A stretch of 64,000 nucleotides of DNA, taken from Trematomus loennbergii (Eukaryota; Chordata; Actinopteri; Perciformes; Nototheniidae). Each line of letters starts with the position of its first letter. Position 1 is the stretch's first letter. The position numbers and the translations under genes are program-made. Shown here one piece after another: positions 44,030 through 56,436 of the stretch. A model generated the notes under the pieces. The model searched no databases, was not told the origin of the DNA, and worked only from the letters and a program-made list of their open reading frames with translations. The stretch is from NCBI GenBank assembly GCA_012861695.1, contig JAAOOA010000086.1:4857293-4921292 (forward strand), given 5' to 3'.

Positions 44030-44950
44030 GCAAGGCAAGGCAAGTTTATTTATATAGCACATTTCAACACAAGGCAATTCAAAGTGCTTTACAAAAATGA
44101 AAGACATTAAGAAAGATAATAAAAGTTACAGTGCAGTTTAAGATATGAATATATCAATTAAAAGCAGCGGCAAAAATAAAAGTCTTCAGCCTGGATTTAA
44201 AAGTAGTCAGAGTTGCAGCGGACCTGCAGGTTTCTGGGAGTTTGTTCCAGATATTTGGAGCATAATAACTGAACTTCTCCATGTTTAGTTCTGACTCTGG
44301 GGACAGAAAGCAGACCCGTCCCTGAAGACCTGAGAGTTCTGGATGGTTCATAATTTAACAGGAGGTCAGAAATGTATTTTGGGCCTAAACCATTCAAAGC
44401 TTTATAAACCAGCAACAATATTTTGAAATCAATTCTTTAGGCAATTTCACACCGCAGTATTTTTCCAGAACTTAGTTCATGAGAACTCTTTAGTTTGTCA
44501 CTTCTTCTTCTTCTTCTGCTTTCGGTTTACTGGCAGGCCGCAAACAACTTCAGCTCAAAATCTCCACCGCTCCCATGTTTTCTTTTGTGTTGCCATAAGT
44601 TAGTCTCTCTGCGTTTCTGCGCTGGGCTAATGCTAATGCTAATAATGCTAATGCGGGGATAATAAAATGGCGGCTTCACAAAACTTTTTGGGAGTTTTAC
44701 GGGGCGTGGTTTGCATTCCGCCCAGCCAATCAGAAATAGGAACCTTTTTCTCCCACGAAAGTACCTGCTCTCTAGCAGGGACGGAAAAGGGGGTGAAAAG
44801 GTTCTCATGAACTAAGTTCTAGTTCCGGCTCTTTTTGGTGTGAACGCGACATTTCGGAACTATATCGGAACTAAAGTGGGAAAAGTACTGCGGTGTGAAC
44901 GCGCCTTTTGACACACAGGAAGCCAGTGTAAAGACTTCAGAACAGGTGTG
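44030..44950 (-). mobile_element. 5'-truncated L2-like LINE copy, interrupted by a MITE
   Basis: The reverse complement matches the 3' end of the LINE that ends at 61450 (LLVYKALNGLGPKYISDLL, WNKLPETCRSAATLTTFKSR) and finishes with the same AAGGCAAGGCAAGG-type tail at 44030-44045. The copy is split by a MITE at 44440-44905 and resumes with the complement of CACTGGCTTCCTGTGTGTC. Confidence 0.85.
44440..44905. mobile_element. MITE inserted in the LINE copy
   Basis: The ends GGCAATTTCACACCGCAGTA and, inverted, GGCGCGTTCACACCGCAGTA bound 466 bp. A second inner inverted repeat is present (GAACTTAGTTCATGAGAAC near 44469 and GTTCTCATGAACTAAGTTC near 44801). LINE sequence continues on either side, with T-rich flanks as possible target duplication. 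Confidence 0.8.
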
Positions 44951-45358
44951 AAAGAACAATCTATTCATCCAAAATGGTCTTTAGTGATATCAATTGTGAA
45001 CTTTCTTAATATTAATTGTAAATTCAACGTATGTTCTCTTTAGAACAGAGGATAGTTGCAGCTGAAACTGGTTAATAGCAATTTTCTGTTAACCTAGATA
45101 AGCATGTTGTTCTTATATCTAGTAAATATATATATTTTTATTTTATGTTTCTCATAAAACAGTAAACCATACTGTAGGAACATTTCCCAGAATATTAGTT
45201 AACTTTATATAACATTTACTCTCTCTCTCTTTCCTCACTGTGCTCTGCAGCTGCCTGCTCCTGTCCACAAGCTTCTCATAAATCACACTTGACCTCTTTG
45301 TGTTATCCAACAGTGTGAGAGGGCTTAAGCAAGTATCGTACAGCAACTCTGTCATACT

Positions 45359-46061
45359 TAGGGTTGCAAAATTCCGGGAATTTTCAAAGATGGAAACTTT
45401 CCATGGGAATTAACGGGAATTAACGGGAATAAACGGGAATTTATGGGAATAAACTGGGAATTTTCTAAATGGAAGGTTGGCTCTTCGTAGGGAACTTAAA
45501 TATAGTTGGGGAAAGTATATTTTAGCATAATCTTGACTAAAACAAGATGCCATTCAAGTACACTTGAATATCCATGCCATAGCACACTGCTTACTGCATG
45601 GCTATTGAGACCACACAAAGGTTCGCAACAGGCTCACAAATGTGAGAGTGGAAAAACTGGTTGGCATTCGGGCAAACCTAAGGCTCTTTGAGCCTGACAC
45701 AGAGCCATCCTCAACAAGGCTGGACAGTGACACTGAAGAGGAAGACTCAGAGTTGGATGTTGATGAGGCCCAGGAAGAGCCCGTTGACTGAAAGGATTTA
45801 GCAAAAATGCAGAGGATTGCTTTGAAGGAAGATTTGCATGTTTAATGGGACTTTTTGGAAGGAGAAGGGCTCTTTTCATTTAACATTTTGAATGGGACTT
45901 TGTGGGGATTTTTGAATGGGGGCTGCATTTTTGTTCTTTTTTTTGAAATGTCATGTTTTTTGTTTAATTTTGCATCGTATATTTCCAAAATTCCCCAGCT
46001 TAACTTCCCATGGAAACTTTCCGGAAATTTACCGAAAATGTTCTGCCCCTTTGGAACCCTA
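45359..46061 (+). mobile_element. hAT element with transposase C-terminal remnant and exact 8-bp duplication
   Basis: The ends are TAGGGTTGCAAAATTCCGGG and, inverted, TAGGGTTCCAAAGGGGCAGA. The duplication GTCATACT occurs at 45351-45358 and 46062-46069. The plus-strand frame at 45612-45791 reads RNRLTNVRVEKLVGIRANLR followed by LFEPD and an acidic tail, matching the end of hAT transposases. There is a short GGGAATTAACGGGAAT tandem repeat near the left end. The rest of the transposase is gone. Confidence 0.92.
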
Positions 46062-46431
46062 GTCATACTTAAACATTAACAGATTCCTTCTGACTGACAA
46101 ACTTATAAAAACCTCCTGCTTATTACTGAATCATTCTTTCTTCATAAACTTTAAAATTACAATTGTGGTGAATCGTTTGCGTTTTCAGTTTCCTATCTAC
46201 TTTAAACAACCACCAAATGAGAGTCACTATTGTATGATAAATACAACTCCTAAATAACATTACAATATATATTTCTTACAGTAAGTTTGTTATTTAATGT
46301 TTAACAAATTATCCTCTTTCTATGTCTTATTCCAGGTGGAAAAATCCACTATTATATTTAATTTGAATAAAACCTTAACCTTTCTATATGTACTTCATAT
46401 ACTCAGTGAACCTCTTTTTACTTTCCCTTAA

Positions 46432-47629
46432 AGGTGGGGTATGTAATTTATTTCAGAAACACTTTTTGTTATATTCCATGGAATGCTCTTAATATCCCGA
46501 TAGCAATGAATATATTAAAGGGCCCATGTCATGCTTTTCCGGTTATTACCCGTCCCCTTGTGTGTTATGAAGGTTTTTATGCATGTAAACGGTGTGCAGA
46601 GTCACAAACCCTCAAAGTACACCCTGTAGCGAGTAAAACTCTAACACAGAAAATACCTCCCCAAAACGCCTCGTTGGAGATACGTCATTGTCCATTTGAT
46701 TCTTCCATTTCGTTCCGGGTACGGCATGATGTCAAGCCGTACCCGGAACGAAATGGACCAATCCGAGTCGTTACGTTAAGCCCCCGCTGATTGGTCCAAA
46801 TTGACCAATCCACGGACTTCCTCACACACACATCTGTGTGCAGGGAGCAGGCAGCTCAGCTGATTTCTCCTCCCTGGCTGCAGGCTGATAACAGACAGTT
46901 GGGATCGTGGCGAAATTCTCTCTGCAGACTCATTCTCACAGCGTTTATCAACCTTTTTCTTACTCAATATCAAGCCACACTTATTGTTTTTACTTCGGCT
47001 GTGACTTTGTGTGTGCTCAGGATGAGTTTGGCTGTGTTTGGCTGTGTATCACTAACAAGGAAACAACACCTCCACGGAGCTCAGCACGATTCACAACGTC
47101 CCGACCAATCAGAGCACACTGTGCTCACAGGGAGGGTGGGGGCTGGAGCTATTGGAGCTACAACGAGCCGTTAAAGGCAAAGAGTGAAATTAAGTGAATA
47201 CACGTAGTTTACAGAGATGCTGTATGAGAAACCAATGTGAGTTTGGAAAATTGCACAATATAAATCTATTCTAGTAGACCTCAACAATGGAATTATGATG
47301 AGTGGAAATGGCCATGACATGGGCCCTTTAAATGCTTTGACAAAAAATACATAAAAAAAAAAATAAAAAAAAATTCATCTGTGGAAGCCGTAGCACTGTA
47401 AAAAGCACGACCAATCATTTTAGCCGGCCCGGCTAAAATAACTGGATGGCCGACCTGCCTGTCAGCCTTCCATCTATGCACAAACTTATCTCGTGCCCTC
47501 ATTGGTCATGTGTGCGTTTGTGTGTGTTGGAGGAGGGGCTCTGTAAGGAAGTGGCAGATTTTTTCTGGCTGTGTATTTTCAAATTCTAGTGCACTCGAGC
47601 TGGTTTCTCCAAAATTACTTACCCCACCT
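46432..47629. mobile_element. TTAA MITE (AGGTGGGGTAGG family), interrupted copy
   Basis: The left part 46432-46518 and right part 47328-47629 are collinear with the intact copy at 37114-37492. The break is at an internal TTAA, where the element at 46519-47327 is inserted. An A-rich expansion is present near 47351-47371. Confidence 0.85.
46519..47327. mobile_element. TTAA-specific element nested in a MITE
   Basis: The ends are AGGGCCCATGTCATG and the inverted CATGACATGGGCCCT, flanked by TTAA at 46515-46518 and 47328-47331. The intact MITE elsewhere has a single TTAA at this place, which proves a TTAA target duplication. Internally there is a palindromic GGTACGGCATGATGTCAAGC / CCGTACCCGGAACGAAATGG region. 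Confidence 0.92.
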
Positions 47630-47702
47630 TCAACGTTACTGTATGTAATTAAGTTCCTTTGAAATATAATTAAGTACAATTCTTAGTCAAATTACAAATA
47701 CC

Positions 47703-48799
47703 CAGTGGCGTTTTTATATGTACAAAAGTGGTGGGGCACAAAAAACTTAGATGTCTATATATAAACTTCTGCAGTGACGTGCAGTGAGGTTCATGGCTGG
47801 TGAGGCACTGGCACTGACTCTTCAGGTTTACAAATCTTATATTTTGACCTAAACCAAAATATAATATTATTTTCAAAAGCTTTTTTTGTCTAATGCTTCG
47901 ATTAATTTTAAACAGACAGTTCAACAAAAGGATACCCAAAAATGTAATTTGATCATTTAAATATTGAATTGTTCTCTCTAAGTAAGATCCCATTTTCAAA
48001 AAATTGCAGTCTTACCTTGACTTGAAGATGAAGTCCATTTGCCTATCCTTCTGGACAAAAAATTCTATAACTTTTTTGTAAAAGTCCTCCTTATCTTCTT
48101 GTAGTTTCAAAAGTCTATCATAAATCTAATCGATAGATTTATGATTCGAAAATTATAAAAGTAGGGTAGACATGTGGATATTATCCGGCTGAACAAAACG
48201 TGCATTTATCTAACAGGTACGTTTCCCACAGATCTTATTTCAAGCTATTTTCTAAAATCCTATAGAGAAACCTCATTGCTTTTTTGCAGCTTACTTCCTG
48301 GTTTTAGGACGCGTCACTGCAGCTCTCGTCTCCTCTTATTATACATCCATGCTCTTCACACACCACACTTTTCGCGGCACACGTACTTACAGCCAATCAG
48401 CTCTGAATGATGTGAGATGACGTATGGTGGGGATGGCAGCTCTGTGCCCCTATGGTGTTTTTTTTTTTGCCACACACATTACATTGAAAAATACTCTGAG
48501 CATGCGCAGTGTAGTTTTTACAGTCACCGTTCACTTTGACAGTGAAAGGGTGGGGCATGATCAGGTTTTGTCCCACATGGCTCAAAACGGCACTGTAGAC
48601 ACTAATTAGAAGAACACAGACTAAAACAGCAATGTACAGACGAATCAGATGATTAAACATGACCTTAAAATATATTTTATATATTTTTTAATTTCTTTTT
48701 TTGCATCTCTTTCCATTTTTTGTAATCATTATGTGTAATACTTTCTGCTGACACTAGTGGGACTGTGCCCCACCTGCCCCTAATGACCAGTCGCCACTG
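47703..48799. mobile_element. hAT element (non-autonomous), 1.1 kb, exact 8-bp duplication
   Basis: The ends are CAGTGGCG and the inverted CGCCACTG. The duplication CAAATACC occurs at 47695-47702 and 48800-48807. Interior GTGGGGCA motifs near both ends are mirrored. No transposase frame survives. Confidence 0.88.
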
Positions 48800-49392
48800 C
48801 AAATACCATGAAATTCACAATGCAATGCAATGGTAACAATCAGTCCTCAAAGACTATGTTTAAATAGCAACAAATCATTTCAATATATCTACTACTTCAA
48901 ATCACACATCTGATCTATTGATTTTCAATGTATTCACTCCAACTTCAGATCACTCATTGATCTTTCACTCCTTGTTTAAAGAGAGAAACACAAAACTAAA
49001 TATAGAAAAACAACCCTCTTTATGGTTTAAAGAAGGAACAAGGATTGAAAACTACTTTTCATAGACAAAGACAGACACACCCCGGCTGGAGCTCTCAGCC
49101 TTTTCAGGAGAAGGGGGGTTCTTTGACCAATTAACAAAAAACTATGGTATACCAAAAAACATTTAGCGCTTTATACTGAGTCTCTAACTCATATTACGGC
49201 CTGACAAAACATGGAAACCTCCACTTTTGTATTTAGTGAATTCACAGAGTCGCGAGGCAAGTTTGATCTTTTAACTCCCTCAACTCAGATCGGGCTTATT
49301 AATCTCTTAATTACCGAACAGCCGGAACAGAATGTGCACTTGGCTAGCAAAGCAAATCATATCCCCTCAGTCAATAAATCTCTGAACCTTAA

Positions 49393-50567
49393 CCTCTTAA
49401 GCACGGCGGTCCCCCCATTGGACCCCTCCACCTTTTGTTTTCGAGATAATGTCTCAGGCCTTCTTAACATTTATGAAACTATTAATGTGTAGCACCAGAT
49501 TAACGGGAAGAATCTCAGCTAACTGAAGATATGAACCATTTTTACCAAAACAAAACACAAGTCTCATAAGAAGGGTCTAAATGACCCCTGAGCGAAAAAA
49601 ATCTAACGCACTGCGGCACACAATTCAAGATAAAGATACCCTTATTACTTATCGTAGCTGCACATACAATATAGCATATTAAAGCTGAGACTCCACTGAT
49701 TATTTAGGTATAGTATCATCACTGAGCGATCCCAACTTGCGACAGGGGAAGCAAACACAGACATCACAACACGTACCTTTACGGGGCTTTTACGGCAGAT
49801 CGTCTCACCGTAGCTGTCAATTAGGTCAAAAGACGTGTTCAATGGCATTAAAACGAAAAAAAAAAATCTACAACTGTTGATCCAAAGGTTGGTAATGTAC
49901 TTGTACCTTTTAAAAAATTATTTATAATCCATAATTCCATTTTTTATGTAAAAATCGGAGCGGAAAAGTTAGCTGCTAATGGTAGCCACCAGAGTGTATG
50001 CAGCTTCCGGTTTTGGTAACGCGTCACTCTCACTCCTTATTTGTTAACGTTTTGGTGTGTATATAACTTTCCCTCGATTCCATTGGCTCTAGCGGTTATA
50101 AGAGCTTTCATTCATCAGAATCGAGCAAGGGGGGCCAGAGATAGGTCAAATCCACCCAAATGACCCCAGAAGTGGGGTTTTTTGGCTAAATCTCTCTAAA
50201 AAGGTCAAATTTCACTTGTTTTGCATCAATCTTGATACAGGGTACTTATTATATGTTGTACTTTGGATTCCTAAAGCTTTTAGTCTACTAACCCATCATC
50301 CAAGGGTAGTTTTCACTATCTGTAAAAAATAGTTTTTGGACGGACACTATAATTTACAGTTTTTTACTATGTAAAATCTGAATTTTCTTTAAAATAAAAA
50401 ACATCTATATTGATTCTGACTTTTCTACATCCAACTCACAGGTTTATAATTACTTTGAGAATAAAGATTATTAATTTAACCCTTTTAGAAGGGAAGATAT
50501 GGTCATTTGTTCTGGGAATGTCATTTTCAAGCCTGAGACCTGAAAGACAGGCTCAGGGCTTAAGAGG
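49393..50567. mobile_element. piggyBac-like non-autonomous element with TTAA duplication
   Basis: The ends are CCTCTTAAGC and the inverted GCTTAAGAGG, flanked by TTAA at 49389-49392 and 50568-50571. The interior matches 29590-30375 in the same orientation. It is inserted in what looks like LINE 5' sequence. Confidence 0.88.
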
Positions 50568-50689
50568 TTAAGACAATCATCAGGATGTTCCTAGGCAGAA
50601 TTCACGACTACGAGGTCAGATACAGTGATTCCTCCAGCATAACATGTCATTACGGCTAGCAAAGATCATATTCCCTCAGTCAACCTTAA

Positions 50690-51652
50690 AGGGGACCTAT
50701 CATGCAAAATGCACTTTTGTACGTCTTTTATACATGAATATGTGTCCCCGGTGTTCCAGGGAACTCACCAAGTGTCAGAAAACACAACCCTCTCTATTTT
50801 CCTCCATACTCAAATCTCTAAAAAAGGGGCTGCAACGGATCTGATCAAAACTGATCCAGATTTGAATACTGTCCTGACGTCAGGACAGTGGCGCTACGGC
50901 TATTGGGCCAACTCCACCAATCAAGGAGACAGCCACGGCCATTGCCGTTCGAAAGCGCTGGAGACGCTGTAGTACATATGCCAGGCCTGTAAGTGGCGCT
51001 GTAGTCTGCCACAAAAGCAGCGAAGAAGACTTGGTTACCATGGTTACCCTTCTGTTTATTCTCCGCTGTGGCTTTCTTTCTCCCTCCCCGAGGCAAGCGT
51101 TTGCTCCTTCTGCTGCTTTAATTCAATGCAATCCCTCCCCGTCGAGGCAAGCACTGTAATTCTCTCCGGTTAGTCCACCAGCATATGACAAACACCCACC
51201 TCTCCGCCTCTTCCAAGGAACGAGGGGACCGTGCGGCAGAGTTTCAGTTTCAGTTTCTTTCGCCGGTCAAGATGTCCGTTAAAGTTTAAATCTTCCGGAC
51301 AAAATTAGAAAAGTGCCGGTCAAAGGTCTTCTTTGTTATTTATTGAGCTTTAAAACAAATGAATAACGACTCTATAGGCCTATAATAACACGGAGGACGG
51401 AGATTTCTTTTTCTCGCCCTCTTCTGACAGCCCAGCAGCTGAGCAGCACGTCTCCCCTCTCCTGCAGGGGGGGCGTGGTCAGCTGCAGCTCACAAAATCA
51501 GACCCGTAGACAGCAAACAACACATAGAGCGAAATGAGGCATGGCTAAAATGCATGATCTGTTTGGTATTTCGAAAACAGAAACGTATAAATATACCTTA
51601 TATAGGTATGGCCCTACAATATATCATTTAAATATAGCATGATAGGTTTCCT
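50690..51652. mobile_element. TTAA-flanked MITE, AGGGGACCTATCATGC family, copy 2 (long form)
   Basis: The ends are AGGGGACCTATCATGC and, inverted, AGGAAACCTATCATGC, with TTAA at 50686-50689 and 51653-51656. The left ~300 bp and the right end match copy 1 (17774-18262). An extra internal block, about 50995-51480, is absent from copy 1 and partly matches, in inverse orientation, the unrelated MITE at 53785-54617. Confidence 0.9.
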
Positions 51653-52084
51653 TTAAGCTTCTCAGGCAGACTACGAGGTCAAATACACGTGATCTCTCCA
51701 GCATAAACATGTATCAACATAAAACAAGACCAACAAACAAAACAAACAACCATCAAACAGAACAAATTTCAACCATGGCTGTGCAAATCCTAAATCCACT
51801 CTCCTCTGCTTTTTCTTTTAACCATCTCCCCCGTCTTCATCACCGTGCCTACGTCAACCACCTCCCCCCCTTCAAGAAAGCATCTGCGTCTCCGAAGCCT
51901 GATAAGGATGTGTGTGTACAAAACGCAACAAACTCTACTGATATGTGCTGGGTCCAGGCTCAAGGGCGTATGGCACTCTCAACTCTTTCCAGCACATGCC
52001 GGGGCCCTGCCTGCCAGTAGCTTTGCCGATATCTGTGTTGATAGGTAATAGATTAAGAGCGGTGAATCAGCTTAGAAACAGGAA

Positions 52085-52925
52085 GTGCTCAAACGTTTGT
52101 GTGAGGTTATCAAATTTAGCAGTGATTCCATGTCAGCCACAGCTTGTCACAAAAATCTTACTGATAGTGTATTTAACAAACTTAAACTAGCTTTATTAAA
52201 TGTCAGGTCTTTGGCAGGAAAAACATTTTTAATCAATGATTTTATCACTGAGCACAATCTCGATTTTATGTTTTTAACGGAAACTTGGATTGAACAAAAT
52301 AACAGTGCAGCTGTTCTTATCGAATCAACCCCTCCCAACTTTAGTTTTATGAGTCAGGAAAGAATGCATAAGAAAGGGGGTGGAGTTGCTATTTTGTTCA
52401 ATGATTCCATTCAATGCAGGAAGACATCTTATGGGACTTTGCTTCTTTTGAATATGTGGCCCTTCAGCTGAAATGCTCCTCTCGAGCTCTGTTCCTAAAT
52501 ATCTATAGACCACCCAAATACTGTGCAAGCTTTTTTGATGATTTACTGAACTGCTGTCTATAGTGTGTATTGACTTTGACCGTCTAGTCATTGTTGGTGA
52601 TTTTAACATCCATGTTGACAACCCCCAGGACAGAGGGGCTAAAGAACTGTTTTGTGTTCTTGATAACTATGGACTGACTCAGCATGTGGCGGAGCCCACG
52701 CACAATAAGGGGCACACTCTGGACTTAATTATCTCAAAGGGTCTGAATATCTCAAAGGTTGTGGTGACTGATGTTGCACTCTCTGATCATTCCTGTGTTT
52801 TCTTTGAGAGCTCTATTTCTGTTCACAAAAATGTTCAGAAAGAGGTAACCACAAAGCGATATTTAACTGAAAATACTAGGGAAATGTTTACTCCCACCTT
52901 GCCCCTGCTAACATCTCAGTAAATG
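52085..52925 (+). pseudogene. LINE endonuclease domain, frameshifted
   Basis: Two frames (52085-52471 and 52563-52922) read LALLNVRSLAGKTFLINDFI, LTETWI, KKGGGVAILF, IVGDFNIHVD, GHTLDLIISKG and SDHSCVFF, the successive motifs of an APE-type LINE endonuclease. A frameshift near 52465-52560 separates them. Confidence 0.88.
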
Positions 52926-53785
52926 AGCTAGTAGATCATTTTAATTCAAAAATTAAAAATGTTATAGATACCATTGCTCCAACTAAGGTAAAGGAAGTGA
53001 TTGGCAAGAAAATATCTCCATGGAGAAAGGCCATGACCGTGAGAACAGAAAAAAGAGAGTGTCGAAAAGCTGAACGTAGGTGGCGAAAAACAAATCTCCA
53101 GGTTCACTTTGAAATCTATAAAGAGAGACTTGGCCTTTATAATTTGGAATTGAAAAACGCACGACAGTCTTTCTTCTCTGACATCATTACCAAAAACAAA
53201 AACAACGCACGTGCCTTGTTTGCTACCGTCGACAGACTAACTAACCCCCCAGTGTCAGTAGCCTCTGAATTTCTATCCACCAGGGCGTGCAATGATTTTG
53301 CCTCCTTCTTCACTGACAAAATTCAGAAAATTAGACAAGCAGTCAGTGCCTCTGCATCAGGTACAGCAAATGTGTTGTCCCTGTGTCCACCTAATATCAA
53401 TTCAAACACCATGACACAATTCCATCAGATTAATGATAAAAACTTAGAGGACATTATTCAACTTCTGAAATCCTCCTCCTGCTGCCTTGATATTATTCCA
53501 ACAGGATTTTGATGTTTTTCATTGCATGGCCTCAGATCTACTTCATATAGTAAACATCTCTTCACTCAGGTGTTTTCCACAGGCCCTGAAAACTGCAGTC
53601 ATTAAACCGCCTTAAAAAAAATAATCTAGATGCTTCAGTAATGAACAATTACAGGCCATATCAAACCTGCCATTTCTAGGTAAAATCATTGAAAAAGTTG
53701 TTTTCAACAGTTGAGTAATTCTTGCATTTAAATAACTGTTTTGATGTGTTCCAATCAGGCTTTCGACCAAACCACAGCACTGAGG
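52925..53785 (+). pseudogene. LINE linker and start of reverse transcriptase, interrupted
   Basis: The frame 52997-53512 contains KRECRKAERRWRKTNLQVH, NARQSFFSDIITKN and ARALFATVDRLTNPP, the conserved linker of L2-like LINE proteins. RT begins after 53513 with several frame breaks and reaches FRPNHSTE, where the MITE at 53785 is inserted. Confidence 0.8.
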
Positions 53786-54617
53786 CTGGTGCCCCACGAG
53801 GACGAAAACGGGTTGTATCCGCATATTTCTCTTGCGTATAGCCCTTTTTGCCACACGAGGCCGTAACTAAACGATAGAAACGGACCCCGCAAACGATAAT
53901 GGGTCCCAAGGTGGATAGATCTGCAAACGGAGCGCTCTGGGGGGTCAAACGGCTCCGTGTAATCGCCCCTATACGATAATTTTCTGATAATGATGACGCA
54001 ATAGCCCCGCCTCTCCCCACCTCTGCTGCTCACCCCCGCATCAAAGTAAACTGCACACTGAATTCAGATTATTTATCTTTCTCTCGATATGGACATAAAC
54101 GCGAGTGAAGTCTAATCTGACAGGACGGAGACACGCAGCTCTGCTCACCTGCATGAGACAGACAATGACACTGTCAGAAGAGAGGAGGAAAAAGAGAGGC
54201 TCCGTGTATTTTATTATTATATTATTATATAGAGTCATTATTCATTTGTTTTAAAGCTCAATAAATAACAAAGAAGACCTTTGACCGGCACTTTTATAAT
54301 TTTGTCCGGAAGATTTAAACTTTAACACACGTTGACCGGCGAAAAACTCTGCCCGGTTCCCTCGGCCCCCACCGCGGAGAATAAACAGAAGGGCAACCAT
54401 GACAACCATGCTTCTTCGCTGCTTTTGTGGAGGAAGTTACAGCGCCACGTACAGGCTCGGCATATGTACTGCAGCTTTTCCAGCGGTTGGAGCTAAACGG
54501 AGCTGTCTTGTGTGAACAGACATCCGGTGTCTATTGCGTGTGGACGGAAGCCTTTTTTGCGATTGTGATTGCGTTTGTGTATGCGTTTTCCCGTATGCGT
54601 CCTCGTGGGGCACCAGC
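53785..54617. mobile_element. MITE with 20-bp inverted ends inserted in LINE
   Basis: The ends are GCTGGTGCCCCACGAGGACG and its inverse CGTCCTCGTGGGGCACCAGC. CTGAG occurs on both sides (53780-53784 and 54618-54622), and the LINE reading HSTETAL is restored if the element and one CTGAG are removed. The interior part, about 54240-54460, is shared with 50990-51365 in inverse orientation. Confidence 0.9.
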
Positions 54618-55169
54618 CTGAGACTGCTCTTGTAAAGGTCTTCAATGACATCCACTTAAACACAGACAGTGGCAGAACTTCAGTGTTAGTATTATTAGAT
54701 CTCAGTGCTGCGTTTGACACTGTTGACCACAACATATAACTAGACCGACTAGAAAACTGGGTGGGACTTTCGGAAACAGTTCTAAATTGGTTTGAATCCT
54801 ACTTAAAGGACAGAAAAAACTTTGTTTCTATAGGTAAATACACATCTGAGTTGACAAATATGACATGTGGGGTACCTCAAGGCTCCATCTTGCTACATCT
54901 ACATGCTATCATTGGCTCAGATAATGAAAACAACAAAATAAGTTCCCAGGTCAAAAAGTAGTATACTTTAGTGTATTAGAAATATAATTTAAGTATACGA
55001 AAGTATATACAAGTATACTTTTACTTTTGTGCTTGATTGAAAGTATGTTTAAAATGTACTTTTAAAAAGTGTAATTCAAAATAGATGTCATTTAGTTGAA
55101 TTTCAATGTACTAAAAATAAATATACTATTTCTGAAATACTTAAAGTGGTATTTCAGTGTGCTTATTAA

Positions 55170-55860
55170 AAGTGTTCTTGAATCTAAGTGTATTGTGAAT
55201 TGTAAGTAAGTACACTTTCGCTACTACGTACTAAATCGCAAATACTTATAGTGGTCATTAAGTATACTGATCGAAAGTACAATAATTTTTTTGTATTTTG
55301 TAATACCCTATTAGCATGCTTTATTAACGTGTACATTAATTTCACTTCATTAGAAGTGTATTTAAGTACTCTTATAAAAAGTGCACTTTAATATACATTT
55401 TTCTTAAATTGTACTTCATTGTACTTAAAAAGTATATTAACTTGCAAATACTTATAGTGGTACGTTAGTCTACTTTTGAAAAGTTAAATATATGCAAGTC
55501 CTTTGTAATACACTATTAGTATGCTTTATCTTAGTAGACTTTAATGTCACTTCATTAGAAGTGTACATAAGTATACTTACAAACAGTGCACTTTAATATA
55601 CATTTTTCTTAATTTGTACTTCATTGTACTTTTAAAAAGTATATTAACTTGCAAATACTTATAGTGGTACGTTAGTCTACTTTTGAAAAGTTAAATATAT
55701 GCAAGTCCTTTGTAATACACTATTAGTATGCTTTATTTAAGTAGACTTTAATTTCACTTCCTTAGAAGTGTACATAAGTACTTACAAACAGTGCACTTTA
55801 ATGTTAGTTCATTTTAAACTGTACTTCAGTGTACTTTGTTTGTTAGTGTTTATTTTATAA
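55170..55860. repeat. Tandem repeat, period about 206 bp
   Basis: The unit starting GTGCACTTTAATATACATTT occurs at 55381 and again at 55587, with a partial third at 55794 and a diverged unit before 55381. Units contain TATAGTGGTACGTTAGTCTA and AGAAGTGTACATAAGTA. Confidence 0.88.
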
Positions 55861-56436
55861 CACTTGTGAATAGTGTACTTTGTTTACACCTCCGGGAAGA
55901 GTATAGGTCTGGACTATCGATTACCATCATGTATTAATGCACAAGGACTTACTACGGCACTTTATGTATGTCAGGTTCAGAACAGGTTCCTAAAACACAT
56001 TGGTACATCCCATTCAACATTCTACTACAGGTGTGTACTTAACAAGTCAATCTACTAGGGATTCGTACATTACAAAATACTAAGAAGCAGAACATCAAAA
56101 TGACAGAATTCATTGTGCACATAATTGGAAATTAGTACTCTTATTTTCCCATTATGGGCTCATTATTTCATCTCATTCGTTATCCGGTGAATTACATCAA
56201 GCCTATAGTCTGAACCAGTTCTTGAGGCTTCCTTGATGTCCAGTCAAATCAGTCTTGTTCAATGTTGTTTGGTAGAGGGATAACATATATCTTCTCCCTT
56301 GACTTAATCATGACACATTTGCATGTCAATGAGTCTGGATTTTTGGCATACACATTGTTGCACTCAGACACTTCATACATAAAGCTTGATGCAATATGAA
56401 GTGTTGTGTCTCTGCACAGCTTCCTTCCAAATTTCA

